30,243 bases of DNA from Candidatus Shapirobacteria bacterium. Its GTDB lineage: Bacteria > Patescibacteria > Microgenomatia > UBA12405. Location of the stretch: NCBI GenBank assembly GCA_028710865.1, contig JAQTUF010000001.1, positions 1 through 30,243 on the forward strand. The letters are read 5' to 3'. The position numbers and the translations under genes were made by a program. Shown here in pieces: positions 22,514 through 30,105 of this stretch (the stretch's first letter is position 1; every line of letters starts with the position of its first letter). The notes beneath the pieces were generated by a model. The model searched no databases. It was given only the letters and a program-made list of their open reading frames with translations, and was not told the DNA's origin.

Positions 22514-22630
22514 ATGAAAAATAAATTTGGATGTGATTGCCGACTCTGTCCAATGCCGACGGAATGGTGTTTAAAAAGAAAAGCATCTTTTGATGCAGAA
22601 CTTTTTAAAAAGGCACAATCTAAATTATAG
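22514..22630 (+). CDS. Possible 38-residue cysteine-rich small protein
   Basis: A short plus-strand ORF starts at ATG 22514 and ends with TAG. Its 38 residues begin MKNKFGCDCRLCPMPTEWC and continue LKRKASFDAELFKKAQSKL. Four cysteines in CxCxxC...C spacing could hold a metal, and the second half is a basic amphipathic helix. It is in a 251-nt gap between two minus-strand genes. No ribosome binding site or extended -10 is evident, so expression is unproven. I include it because residue use (K, F, C, basic helix) looks protein-like rather than random. Confidence 0.4.
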   Translation: MKNKFGCDCRLCPMPTEWCLKRKASFDAELFKKAQSKL

Positions 22631-22642
22631 ATATTTTAAAAA

Positions 22643-22676
22643 TGGCCTAGGCTAAAAACAAAAATAACCTAGGCTA
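22643..22676. terminator. CCTAGG-containing inverted repeat, possible terminator
   Basis: TGGCCTAGGCTA (22643-22654) and TAACCTAGGCTA (22665-22676) pair at 10 of 12 positions across a 10-nt A-rich loop. On the minus strand it lies just past the end of the GT-B gene at 22697, and on the plus strand just past the small ORF. It could stop transcription from both sides. Confidence 0.4.
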
Positions 22677-22696
22677 TATTTAATTTAAAAAAAGTA

Positions 22697-23920
22697 TCAA
22701 TTGAAATAATTCAATACTGCTTTCCAAAATAGAATGGCGCCGGTGCACTTGGTTTCTAAATTAGTCTCGTCTGCTTTAAATTTTTTAAAAGCATCTAAAA
22801 GAATCCCTTTTTGGTAATATTTATAAATAAATTTGGCTGAATTAGTCGAACCCTTTGGTAAGATAACTCCCCTAGAATCTGGAGAAAGTAGATGATTTTT
22901 TTTTAAAAAAATCAAATTATCATATTCTTGTCTACCCACAGGATTGGCAAAAAACAAAAATGATCCACCGACTGAATCTGGATTTAATAGAGCTTTAAAA
23001 GATTGTTCACTTGGTTTGGTAATTTCTGATGAAATTACATTATTTTGATAGATGCGATTGTACATATGGACAACTTCCTGATAACTTTCAGAAACATAAA
23101 TATTAATATAACTTTTATTCTCAATATTTTTAATAAAATCTTGGGTAAAAGGAGCTTTTCGACAAACAACATAGAAAACAAACCTATTTGACAATTTATG
23201 GAGTTTTTCTATTATTCTGGTAAAAAAATTCATTCCAACAGCGGCACCAGAAATAGGAATGATGATATTAATCGGTTCTATATTTTTGGGATTGTATTGA
23301 TTTTGGCGTGACATTAATTTTTCAGGAGACAAAGTTTTAATAAATGAAGGGATAATAGGATAAGGAAGAACTTCAAAGGGAATTTCTTTTAAACCTTCCT
23401 TGGCACCATATTTTTGAAGTATTTGAGCTGTCTTGAGACTTGGAGCAATAATGAGATCAGCAGTATCGGTATACCAAATGTATTGAGGAGAATCATCAGT
23501 AATTTGAGCAACTAAATATATTTTAGTATTTAATTCTTTTTCTAATTTTTCTTTGATACTACCAAGTTGATAAGTTAAACCAAAATGAGTGGAGGCAATA
23601 ATAATGTTTTTGGGAATATTTTTTTGAGATTTAATAAGAGAAGTAAATTCGAGGAATAAATCTCCAGTATGAGTTTTAAGATATTTTCGATAATATCTAG
23701 TAAAAATAATTTGAGGAACGCCACGTTGAATCCATTCCATTAGATGTCTAGCAAAAATATTTAGGCTGGAAAAACGATGAATCCATTGAATAGCTTCATA
23801 TGATGGGGAAAAGGTAATAAAGTCAATATCTGAGGGTAAACTATCCATGAGAGCATCAGCTACTCTAATGTGTCCTAATCCAGCCGGAGCATAAGTAAAA
23901 ACTATAAGAGGTTTATTCAT
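22697..23920 (-). CDS. GT-B fold glycosyltransferase (MGDG synthase/MurG-like)
   Basis: The 407-residue protein starts with VFTYAPAGLGHIRVADALMDSLP (about 7-29), the glycine/histidine loop seen at the N-terminus of monogalactosyldiacylglycerol synthase and MurG-like GT-B enzymes. The middle holds ASTHFGLTYQLGSIKEKL and a donor domain that begins around INIIIPISGAAVGMNFF (about 218-234), followed by VFYVVCRKAPF. The C-terminal part (SSEITKPSEQSFKALL, PVGRQEYDNLIFL) resembles the nucleotide-sugar site but lacks an obvious GGxGT. A lipid or cell-surface acceptor is likely. It is divergent from the LCP gene. A perfect palindrome GTAATT-T-AATTAC (23921-23933) touches its start codon and may be an operator or the -10 region. 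Confidence 0.6.
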   Translation of the reverse strand: MNKPLIVFTYAPAGLGHIRVADALMDSLPSDIDFITFSPSYEAIQWIHRFSSLNIFARHLMEWIQRGVPQIIFTRYYRKYLKTHTGDLFLEFTSLIKSQKNIPKNIIIASTHFGLTYQLGSIKEKLEKELNTKIYLVAQITDDSPQYIWYTDTADLIIAPSLKTAQILQKYGAKEGLKEIPFEVLPYPIIPSFIKTLSPEKLMSRQNQYNPKNIEPINIIIPISGAAVGMNFFTRIIEKLHKLSNRFVFYVVCRKAPFTQDFIKNIENKSYINIYVSESYQEVVHMYNRIYQNNVISSEITKPSEQSFKALLNPDSVGGSFLFFANPVGRQEYDNLIFLKKNHLLSPDSRGVILPKGSTNSAKFIYKYYQKGILLDAFKKFKADETNLETKCTGAILFWKAVLNYFN

Positions 23921-23962
23921 GTAATTTAATTACATTTTAATTGATTTTTAAATAATTTGTTT

Positions 23963-23971
23963 TGGTATAAT
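23963..23971 (+). promoter_or_regulatory. Extended -10 promoter of the LCP gene
   Basis: TG-G-TATAAT ends 7 nt before the ATG at 23979. TTGATT (23941-23946) is a possible -35 at a rather long 19-nt spacing. Confidence 0.55.
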
Positions 23972-23978
23972 CTGACTC

Positions 23979-25121
23979 ATGCAAAAAAAAATCAATAGTT
24001 GGTGGATTACTGCTGGAATATTGGGAATATTATTAATTGGATTTGGAATTTTTTATCTAACTTATAACCGAATGGTAGTAAAAAAGAATAAATCAATAAG
24101 TGAAAATATAAACATAACACCAACAGCTACACCGACCCCTGACCCATTGGCATCATATTCAATATTGCTTTTAGGTTATGGTGGGGGAATACATGAAGGT
24201 GGTTCAACAACCGATACGATTATGGTAGCTAAAATTGACCCAAGGAATGAAGAAATATCACTTATTTCTATACCAAGAGATTTGTGGGTACAAATTCCAA
24301 TTAATGGAGATGAAACAAAAAGTTTTAAAATTAATGCGGCTTACCCAATTGGATTAAGCGATAAACAATATCCAAATAAAAAGACAGAATTTACAGGTAA
24401 TGCTGGTGGGGGGGAATTGTCAAAATATATAGTAGAACAAGTGATAGGATTTAAAATTGATTATTTTGCTGCTATTGATTTTGATGGATTTATAAAAATG
24501 ATAGACATCTTAGGTGGACTTGATATAAAAGTAGAAAAAACTTTTGATGATCCTTTTTATCCAATTGAAACAAATATTGATGATCCTTGTGGAAAAACAG
24601 ATGAAGAAATGAAGTCATTGGAAGCAACAATGTCAGGCGATAAATTGGAACAACAATATACTTGTCGATATGAAAACCTTCATTTTGATAAAGGAATTCA
24701 ACATATGGATGGGTTAACTGCTTTAAAATTTGCCAGATCAAGGCATTCTGTGACTGATGGAGGTGATTTTAATAGAGCTGCCAGACAAAGGTTGGTTGTC
24801 ACTGCAATAAGGGATAAAGTAATTAGTATTGGGTTTGTTTCTAAAATAATTCCAACAATTAAAAATTTAACCAGTCATATAACTACTGATATTAATTTTT
24901 CTAAAATGAATGAATTAGTAGCTAAAATACCAGAAATAGTTGAGTATAAAATAATTCCAATAGCTTTAACAGATGAAAATGTTTTAGAAGATGCTAGAGC
25001 AACTACTGGTCAAGCAATTTTATCCCCAAAGGCAGGAGAAAATAATTGGGATGTAATTCACCAATTTATACAAGATAAAGGAGTGGCAACAATGTCATCA
25101 GCAATTAAAACCAAAAACTGA
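23979..25121 (+). CDS. LytR-CpsA-Psr (LCP) family phosphotransferase
   Basis: LCP proteins move polyprenyl-phosphate-linked glycans onto peptidoglycan or protein at the outer face of the membrane. The 380 residues have an N-terminal membrane helix (about 8-29), a Thr/Pro linker (TPTATPTPDP), and the LCP domain: ILLLGYGG, TTDTIMVAKID (77-87), SLISIPRDLWVQIP (94-107), NAAYPIG, FAAIDFDGFIKMIDILGGLDI and the ALKFARSRH...DFNRAARQR core with its arginines that bind the pyrophosphate. Two extra cysteines (DPCGKT, QQYTCRYE) in an insert may form a disulfide. A perfect extended -10 just before the start predicts a leaderless mRNA. It probably finishes attachment of a surface glycan or glycopolymer. 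Confidence 0.9.
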   Translation: MQKKINSWWITAGILGILLIGFGIFYLTYNRMVVKKNKSISENINITPTATPTPDPLASYSILLLGYGGGIHEGGSTTDTIMVAKIDPRNEEISLISIPRDLWVQIPINGDETKSFKINAAYPIGLSDKQYPNKKTEFTGNAGGGELSKYIVEQVIGFKIDYFAAIDFDGFIKMIDILGGLDIKVEKTFDDPFYPIETNIDDPCGKTDEEMKSLEATMSGDKLEQQYTCRYENLHFDKGIQHMDGLTALKFARSRHSVTDGGDFNRAARQRLVVTAIRDKVISIGFVSKIIPTIKNLTSHITTDINFSKMNELVAKIPEIVEYKIIPIALTDENVLEDARATTGQAILSPKAGENNWDVIHQFIQDKGVATMSSAIKTKN

Positions 25122-25127
25122 TACAAT
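25119..25127 (+). promoter_or_regulatory. Extended -10 promoter candidate before the CxxC protein
   Basis: TG-A-TACAAT overlaps the LCP stop codon and would leave a leader of about 30 nt before the ATG at 25164. An alternative is TAATAT at 25152-25157. Confidence 0.4.
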
Positions 25128-25163
25128 ACTTCTGTTTACAATTAGTAAATTTAATATAAAAAA

Positions 25164-25667
25164 ATGAGAAATTTCAATAATGACCGTGGATTTAAAAATT
25201 TTGGTAGCCGAGATTCTAGTGGTGATCGAGGAGGTTTTGGTGGAAACCGAGGCGGATTTGGTGGATCAAGAGGTGGAGATAGACAAATGTTTAGTGCTAT
25301 TTGTGATAAATGCGGAGCTGAATGCCAAGTTCCTTTTAGACCAAGTGGTGAAAAACCAGTTTATTGTAGTAACTGTTTTGAAAAAAGTGATAGCCGTGAT
25401 GGTGGCCGAAGATTTGAAAACAGAGATAATAATAGAGGAGATACTCGAGATTACAGACAAGAAAATGCTAAAAATAATGACTTAAAAGAAATTAATGAAA
25501 AACTTAATAGAATTTTGGATTTACTTACTGTAAAAGAAAAAAAAGAACTTAAAGAAGCAAAAAGACCTAAAAAAGTTAAAAAAGTTGAAGAAGTTTTAGA
25601 TCTTGATATAAAAGAAGTTGAAATTCCAGCTGAAGTTGAAACTCCTGTAGAAGAAACTCAAGAATAA
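25164..25667 (+). CDS. RG-rich CxxC-x17-CxxC zinc-ribbon protein
   Basis: The 167-residue protein has three parts. The N-terminus is Arg/Gly/Phe rich (DRGGFGGNRGGFGG, about 21-34), as in RNA-binding RGG boxes. A zinc ribbon follows with CDKC (47-50) and CSNC (68-71) exactly 17 residues apart, the known CxxC-x17-CxxC arrangement; Cys54 is an extra. The rest contains a second RD-rich patch, a probable coiled coil (NDLKEINEKLNRILDLLTVKEKKELKE) and an acidic Glu/Val-rich tail. The family is frequent in Patescibacteria and is of unknown function; nucleic-acid binding is plausible from the RGG patch. A second long frame inside the gene is a by-product of the repeats and is not annotated. Confidence 0.85.
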   Translation: MRNFNNDRGFKNFGSRDSSGDRGGFGGNRGGFGGSRGGDRQMFSAICDKCGAECQVPFRPSGEKPVYCSNCFEKSDSRDGGRRFENRDNNRGDTRDYRQENAKNNDLKEINEKLNRILDLLTVKEKKELKEAKRPKKVKKVEEVLDLDIKEVEIPAEVETPVEETQE

Positions 25668-25668
25668 A

Positions 25669-26868
25669 TTAAATTTGGAATTGGCCGGATTTGTAAAGGA
25701 TTATTTCTTTGCTATTTTTTAAGGTAGCAACAACTACTCGATCTTGGGTAGAAATAATATCAGTGTGAACTGCTGAATCATTAAAGCCTAAATTTTGCCA
25801 ATCTTGATTTGTTAATTTATTTGTTTTTTTAGTATAGGTATCTTTGAATGAAGAACCTAGAGCAATGTGAGTATTTCCAAAAGAGCCACCAAAATTTTCA
25901 TCGTATAGAGTTTCTGCCATAAATTTGGTTATTTTAGAAAATCTTTTGTCAGTTAAAGAAAACTCCCCTATTTTATCGCTATTTTTTACTTTAATTAATT
26001 CTTTCAAAACTTTTTCACCAAAACTCGCACTAGATTTAACTACAACTCCATTTTTAAAAACTAATTTTATATTTTTAATAAGATTGCCATGACGGTAAAG
26101 AGGTTGATCAAAAGAGATGTAACCATTAGTCTCTCGCCAATCAGGTGAAGTAAATATTTCAAAACTAGGTATATTTTGACCACTTCCACCAAGCCATTGA
26201 CGGTTTTGACCAATGGAAATATTTAGATCAGTATTTTCGGATTTAATATTAACTTTGGTAATTTCTAGTTGGTTTAATCTTTTGATAATTTGCTTTGATT
26301 TTTGAGAAATTCGCTGCCACTTTTTGACAGGATCGGTGTAATTTAAAAAACAGGCTTTGATTACTTGAGCCCAAGCTTCTTTAAGGGAAAGATTAGCTTC
26401 TTTTGCCATGGCTGGGGTAACATACATACCAATGGTCCAACTAAGCTTGCCTTGATTTTCCTTTTTATCGCGCCAGTCTTTATAAGGCTTAAAAATTTGA
26501 TTCCGTTCCATAATTTTCCGAGGATCAATACCTTCAAGTTCATGATAATTAGTTTCCGCCAAAATCATTAAAAAATGATCTACTTGTCTGACTCGACCTT
26601 TCAAAAAAGCTGATGGAAAAAATTTGAGTTGGTTGTCGGAAGCTAATTCAAAAAAGTCACGAGACATCTCGTTGGGAAGATATTGAATGATAGGATGGGC
26701 ACCAGCCTTTAAAACTGATCGTTGAAGTGAAATTAAAAGAGGTTTGGCTGACTCTGGAATTTGAATAAAAACAACTTCATTTGGCTTGATACCTTTACCA
26801 CTATTTAAAGCAAAATTAACCAATACATCAGCATATTTGTCAATAATTTTTTGAGATGGTTGATACAT
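25669..26868 (-). CDS. M29 family aminopeptidase (thermophilic metalloprotease type)
   Basis: The 399-residue protein has the M29 (AmpS/AmpT) layout. The N-terminal domain carries GIKPNEVVFIQIPESAKPLL and KAGAHPIIQYLP. The C-terminal catalytic domain has NIPSFEIFTSPDWRETNGYISFDQPLY, GEFSLTDKRF, FGGSFGNTHIALGSSF and NDSAVHTDIIS, which supply the Glu, Glu, His, His and Asp ligands for two metal ions. It removes N-terminal residues from short peptides in the cytoplasm. The ATG overlaps the stop of the upstream acyltransferase gene (TAATG), and a GAGGAG ribosome binding site lies about 10 nt upstream inside that gene, so the two are coupled. All metal ligands appear kept, so the enzyme should be active. 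Confidence 0.88.
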   Translation of the reverse strand: MYQPSQKIIDKYADVLVNFALNSGKGIKPNEVVFIQIPESAKPLLISLQRSVLKAGAHPIIQYLPNEMSRDFFELASDNQLKFFPSAFLKGRVRQVDHFLMILAETNYHELEGIDPRKIMERNQIFKPYKDWRDKKENQGKLSWTIGMYVTPAMAKEANLSLKEAWAQVIKACFLNYTDPVKKWQRISQKSKQIIKRLNQLEITKVNIKSENTDLNISIGQNRQWLGGSGQNIPSFEIFTSPDWRETNGYISFDQPLYRHGNLIKNIKLVFKNGVVVKSSASFGEKVLKELIKVKNSDKIGEFSLTDKRFSKITKFMAETLYDENFGGSFGNTHIALGSSFKDTYTKKTNKLTNQDWQNLGFNDSAVHTDIISTQDRVVVATLKNSKEIILYKSGQFQI

Positions 26869-27713
26869 TATCGATATACTCCTCTAAGTTCCCTAGGTAA
26901 CAAAGTAGCGATACCTCTTCTCATAATAATATCTACAGGTTCTTCTTTCTGATCTATGAGGTCTTTTTTATACAAAATATTACCAATAATTATTTGAAAT
27001 TTTTGATCATAATTAATTGATTCTGGGGTTGGATCTTTGATGTCTGGATCAAGGACTAAATTAGTCCAACGAATTGCCATAGGAAGAGCAAAAAATTTTT
27101 TACCTTGTTTGGCACATTTTTTACAAACTTTATTTATACTTTTAGCTTCTTGGGCCAATTGGAGTCCTTTTAATTTTCCGTTCTCATTTTTTCTACCACC
27201 TTCCAATGTTCCTTCTGGATAAAGAAAAACACTTAAGCCAGTGTTTGGTATATCTAATATTTCTTTAAGACTATCTATATCTGGTGTTAAACCATATTCA
27301 TCTTGATCTTTCTTTCTAACTACAGAAAGAGGAAAAATTTTTTGTTTTTTAAGTATTTCCTTAAAACCACCAAAAAAACGTTGGACTAATTTCCCTTGAT
27401 GACCAGTATCTATTGATTTAGCATAAATAAAACGAATTCCTTTAAAATGTTCTGGATCTACTTTAGATTGAATTTCGTTGAGAGCTACATAAACTGCTAT
27501 GGTATCCGCTGGGCTCCCATGATTAGTAGTAAATATTCCAATAAAATCATTATTTAATAGACTAGCAGCCTTTGAAAGATTATCATTAGGATCAATAATC
27601 TCAACGTTTTTTCTTAATTCTAAAATTTTTTCCAATCCTTTATCAGGATTAGATTCTGCCTGATTTACAGAATCTTTAATAGCTTGGTTAATACTAATTA
27701 TTTCCTTAGACAT
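26868..27713 (-). CDS. PlsC-like lysophospholipid/glycerophosphate acyltransferase
   Basis: The 281-residue protein has the two signature blocks of the PlsC acyltransferase family: NHGSPAD (64-70), which is the HX4D catalytic pair His65/Asp70, and LYPEGTLEGG (164-173), the phosphate-binding block. It adds acyl chains to glycerol phosphate or another lipid precursor at the membrane face. There is no clear membrane helix, unlike typical PlsC, and two CxxC-like cysteines (VCKKC, about 206-210) are unusual. Patescibacteria often lack full lipid synthesis, so it may work on scavenged lipids; that is inference. The perfect extended -10 TG-A-TATAAT 6 nt before the ATG predicts a leaderless mRNA for this gene and the aminopeptidase gene. 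Confidence 0.78.
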   Translation of the reverse strand: MSKEIISINQAIKDSVNQAESNPDKGLEKILELRKNVEIIDPNDNLSKAASLLNNDFIGIFTTNHGSPADTIAVYVALNEIQSKVDPEHFKGIRFIYAKSIDTGHQGKLVQRFFGGFKEILKKQKIFPLSVVRKKDQDEYGLTPDIDSLKEILDIPNTGLSVFLYPEGTLEGGRKNENGKLKGLQLAQEAKSINKVCKKCAKQGKKFFALPMAIRWTNLVLDPDIKDPTPESINYDQKFQIIIGNILYKKDLIDQKEEPVDIIMRRGIATLLPRELRGVYR

Positions 27714-27719
27714 TAGTTG

Positions 27720-27728
27720 ATTATATCA
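27720..27728 (-). promoter_or_regulatory. Extended -10 promoter of the acyltransferase-aminopeptidase unit
   Basis: On the minus strand TG-A-TATAAT ends exactly 6 nt before the ATG at 27713, the same layout as at 4939-4947. Confidence 0.6.
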
Positions 27729-27750
27729 CCAATAATCCTATAATTATGCC

Positions 27751-29691
27751 TTAAGAAAGGTATTTTTGATATATTGAGGCATCGTTTTCAAAGAAAGAAA
27801 AATCTTTATTTTTAGGTGTTCCATTTTGGTCATGATCCTCCTTGGTGGTAATATTGCCATTTAATTCTTTGACGGCTGTAATTAATAGTTTAAATCCTAA
27901 GCCTAACATATCATCTAAATCTTCTCTCGAATAAGCTTCCCCTGAAATAGTGAAACTGGAACCAGTGTTGGAAAAACGAACTAGTGTCATAGCTTTGGTT
28001 TGAACATTGGTTAAATGAACACCACTTAATAAGGTAACCTTTGGATCGCCAAAATTAATTAAATATTGACTAGGATCAATAAACCAATCCTTGGCTAATT
28101 GTTTCATTTTGTCAGCAATAAAATATTTATATTTATCTTCAAATACTGGAAGTGATGGTTTTTTCTCGTCAACAAAAGTTTCTTTTAGACTATATTGATT
28201 TCTAATCCAATCGAGTTGTTGGCAAGGAGTACGATTTTCCCAAGCGTATTTGATACAACCTAATATATAAATTAGATAAAGAGCTGCGTTGTCCCCTCCT
28301 TGATAGCCAGGGAAACTATGATTAGCCGGTGCTCCCCAATTTGGGTTAGTCATTGGGTTAGTAAATTCATGACAAGTATTTTCAACAGCCACATCAGCAG
28401 GAAGTGAAGCCATACCTTTCATAAAAAAAGGATAACCGGCTTCATGAGGAACAACTCTAACAGGGAAATTTTTATCGTTTAATATCTTCTCCAAATCTTT
28501 AGCGGAAACACTAGTCCGCATATCACAAATAATAGTAGGAATAATATTTTTTGCTTTATAACTTTTGGCTAAATTTTCGATAGTTAGAAGTAGAAGTTCA
28601 GAGCCAGTTAGAGAAACTGCCTCTCCTTTTGAATTGATATCGACTAAAGAACCACGATCTCCGTCTGGGTCGACACTCAACCAAATATGATTAGTTTCTA
28701 GTGCCCTATTTTTTATTTTTTCAATAGCCTCTGAGTGATGCTCATTTGGATCAACAATATTGGCAGTAGAATATTCAACATCAAGAGATTCATTATCGAT
28801 GATAACATCAGCACCGAGAGATTTTAAAATTTGGATTAAATTTAGAAGGATAGGACTGCCACCCATATTAACACCTATTTTTAGGCCTTTAAATAAATCC
28901 TCATTATTTATATCTTGAGGAGCTGAAGTGGCACGGACCATATCGGCGGCAACTTGAATATTATTATTAAGAGTCGATGAGATATTAATAAGGTTGTCGG
29001 TATTGACTTGGAAATTTTTAATAGGAGAAAAATCTTTTTCAACGACGGCATCGAAAAAAGTTCCACTAGTAACTCCTTCACAATGACGAATTTCAGACCC
29101 ACAGTAGACAACAGCATTCATCCCCATTTTACAACCGAGAAAATCTTCAACTCGATGACTCATAGTAAAGAATACCCAGTTGCCACCTTCTTGGTTAACA
29201 GCATGAAAAAGTTGACTATAATTTCTAATGTCACCACCATTTAAAACACCCCAAAAATAAACCCCGCCACCGTTATCGCAAATACCAGTTCTTAAAATAG
29301 TATCAACAAAAATTTGGGCAGCATCAAAATGTTTCTGATAGGCATCAACACCAATAAAAACAATGTTTCCATCCGTTTTACCAGATTTTTCTACTAATTT
29401 TTTAGCATAAGCTAGGGCAAAAATTACTGTAAGTTCAGGATTTTCTTTCCAAAATTGAGAGCGAATATCGTAATACATGATACCGGCTTCAATCATATCT
29501 CGGATTGATTGGTCGGAAAGTTTGTCAATAAAAGACTGTAATTCGGGTGAGAATTGACCGTCTGGGGTAAAGAAATGCCCATCTGGAGTAAATTTGCGTC
29601 CATGAATATCAGTTTCACCAAGCACAATACCATTAGGAATACGAGAGAGTTTATTTAACTTTTCGATTAGATTAGTTTGGGAATTTATCAT
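27751..29691 (-). CDS. Divergent phosphoglucomutase/phosphomannomutase-family protein
   Basis: The 646-residue protein is longer than the usual 450-550 of the alpha-D-phosphohexomutase family. Domain 1 has FTMSHRVEDFLGCKMG (175-190), where Ser178 is the expected phosphoserine but in TMSH rather than TASHNP. Domain 2 has SVDPDGDRGSLVD (339-351), the metal loop. Domain 3 has the sugar-binding region AVENTCHEF in place of GEESGH, and domain 4 has RFSNTGSSFTISGEA, a variant of RPSGTEP. Extra sequence occurs at the N-terminus, including a doubled FTPDGxF. Normally the enzyme swaps phosphate between C1 and C6 of hexoses. The altered sugar loop suggests an unusual or broader substrate. It has an extended -10 9 nt upstream and is the first of the minus-strand group. 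Confidence 0.78.
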   Translation of the reverse strand: MINSQTNLIEKLNKLSRIPNGIVLGETDIHGRKFTPDGHFFTPDGQFSPELQSFIDKLSDQSIRDMIEAGIMYYDIRSQFWKENPELTVIFALAYAKKLVEKSGKTDGNIVFIGVDAYQKHFDAAQIFVDTILRTGICDNGGGVYFWGVLNGGDIRNYSQLFHAVNQEGGNWVFFTMSHRVEDFLGCKMGMNAVVYCGSEIRHCEGVTSGTFFDAVVEKDFSPIKNFQVNTDNLINISSTLNNNIQVAADMVRATSAPQDINNEDLFKGLKIGVNMGGSPILLNLIQILKSLGADVIIDNESLDVEYSTANIVDPNEHHSEAIEKIKNRALETNHIWLSVDPDGDRGSLVDINSKGEAVSLTGSELLLLTIENLAKSYKAKNIIPTIICDMRTSVSAKDLEKILNDKNFPVRVVPHEAGYPFFMKGMASLPADVAVENTCHEFTNPMTNPNWGAPANHSFPGYQGGDNAALYLIYILGCIKYAWENRTPCQQLDWIRNQYSLKETFVDEKKPSLPVFEDKYKYFIADKMKQLAKDWFIDPSQYLINFGDPKVTLLSGVHLTNVQTKAMTLVRFSNTGSSFTISGEAYSREDLDDMLGLGFKLLITAVKELNGNITTKEDHDQNGTPKNKDFSFFENDASIYQKYLS

Positions 29692-29700
29692 AGTGAGCTA

Positions 29701-29709
29701 ATAATAACA
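29701..29709 (-). promoter_or_regulatory. Extended -10 promoter of the phosphohexomutase gene
   Basis: On the minus strand TG-T-TATTAT ends 9 nt before the ATG at 29691. It lies back to back with the promoter at 29733-29741 in a 56-nt intergenic space. Confidence 0.5.
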
Positions 29710-29732
29710 TTAAACTCAAAAGAGATAAATTT

Positions 29733-29741
29733 TGTTAAAAT
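29733..29741 (+). promoter_or_regulatory. Extended -10 promoter of the tRNA-binding protein gene
   Basis: TG-T-TAAAAT ends 6 nt before the ATG at 29748, again predicting a leaderless transcript. Confidence 0.5.
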
Positions 29742-29747
29742 ACCCAT

Positions 29748-30104
29748 ATGGATCAAATAAAATATGATGATTTTGCCAAAGTTGAATTTAAGATTGGGGA
29801 AATAAAAGAGGCTGTAGAAGTTGAAGGATCTGAAAAATTATTAAGACTTCAGGTTGATTTTGGTGAAGAAAGTCTTAAAACTGTGTTTTCTGGAATCAAA
29901 CAATGGTATAAACCAGCCAATTTAATTGGTAAAAAAACCGTTTTTGTGACTAATATACGCCCGCGAAAAATTATGGGAGAAGAATCGCAGGCGATGATTT
30001 TTGCCTCCTCCGCTGAAGCTACGGACGGCCAAGGGAAGCTTACTGAAATAGTTAGTTTACTTTTTCCGGACCAAGATTTACCAGTTGGTAGTAAGGTTTT
30101 TTAA
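29748..30104 (+). CDS. tRNA-binding OB-fold protein (MetRS C-terminal/CsaA-like)
   Basis: The 118-residue protein is a single tRNA-binding domain of the EMAP-II/CsaA/MetRS-C group. It has FAKVEFKIGEIKEAVEVEGSEKLLRLQVDFG (positions 9-39), which matches the DxRVGxI...HPxADKLLxLxVDxG block, then KTVFVTNIRPRKIMGEESQAMIFA (64-87), matching the conserved ..VxNLxPRKxMGxxSxGMLLA. The end (PDQDLPVGSKVF) also matches. The domain usually sits at the end of methionyl-tRNA synthetase; here it stands alone, as in CsaA. It ends 1 nt before argS, so a link to tRNA charging is reasonable. Confidence 0.88.
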   Translation: MDQIKYDDFAKVEFKIGEIKEAVEVEGSEKLLRLQVDFGEESLKTVFSGIKQWYKPANLIGKKTVFVTNIRPRKIMGEESQAMIFASSAEATDGQGKLTEIVSLLFPDQDLPVGSKVF

Positions 30105-30105
30105 T

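Noticed and set aside
25180..25485. 101-codon ORF overlapping the CxxC-x17-CxxC protein
   Set aside because: It is the +1 frame of the same gene. The annotated frame has the zinc ribbon with exact spacing and the RGG box, so the other is a shadow.
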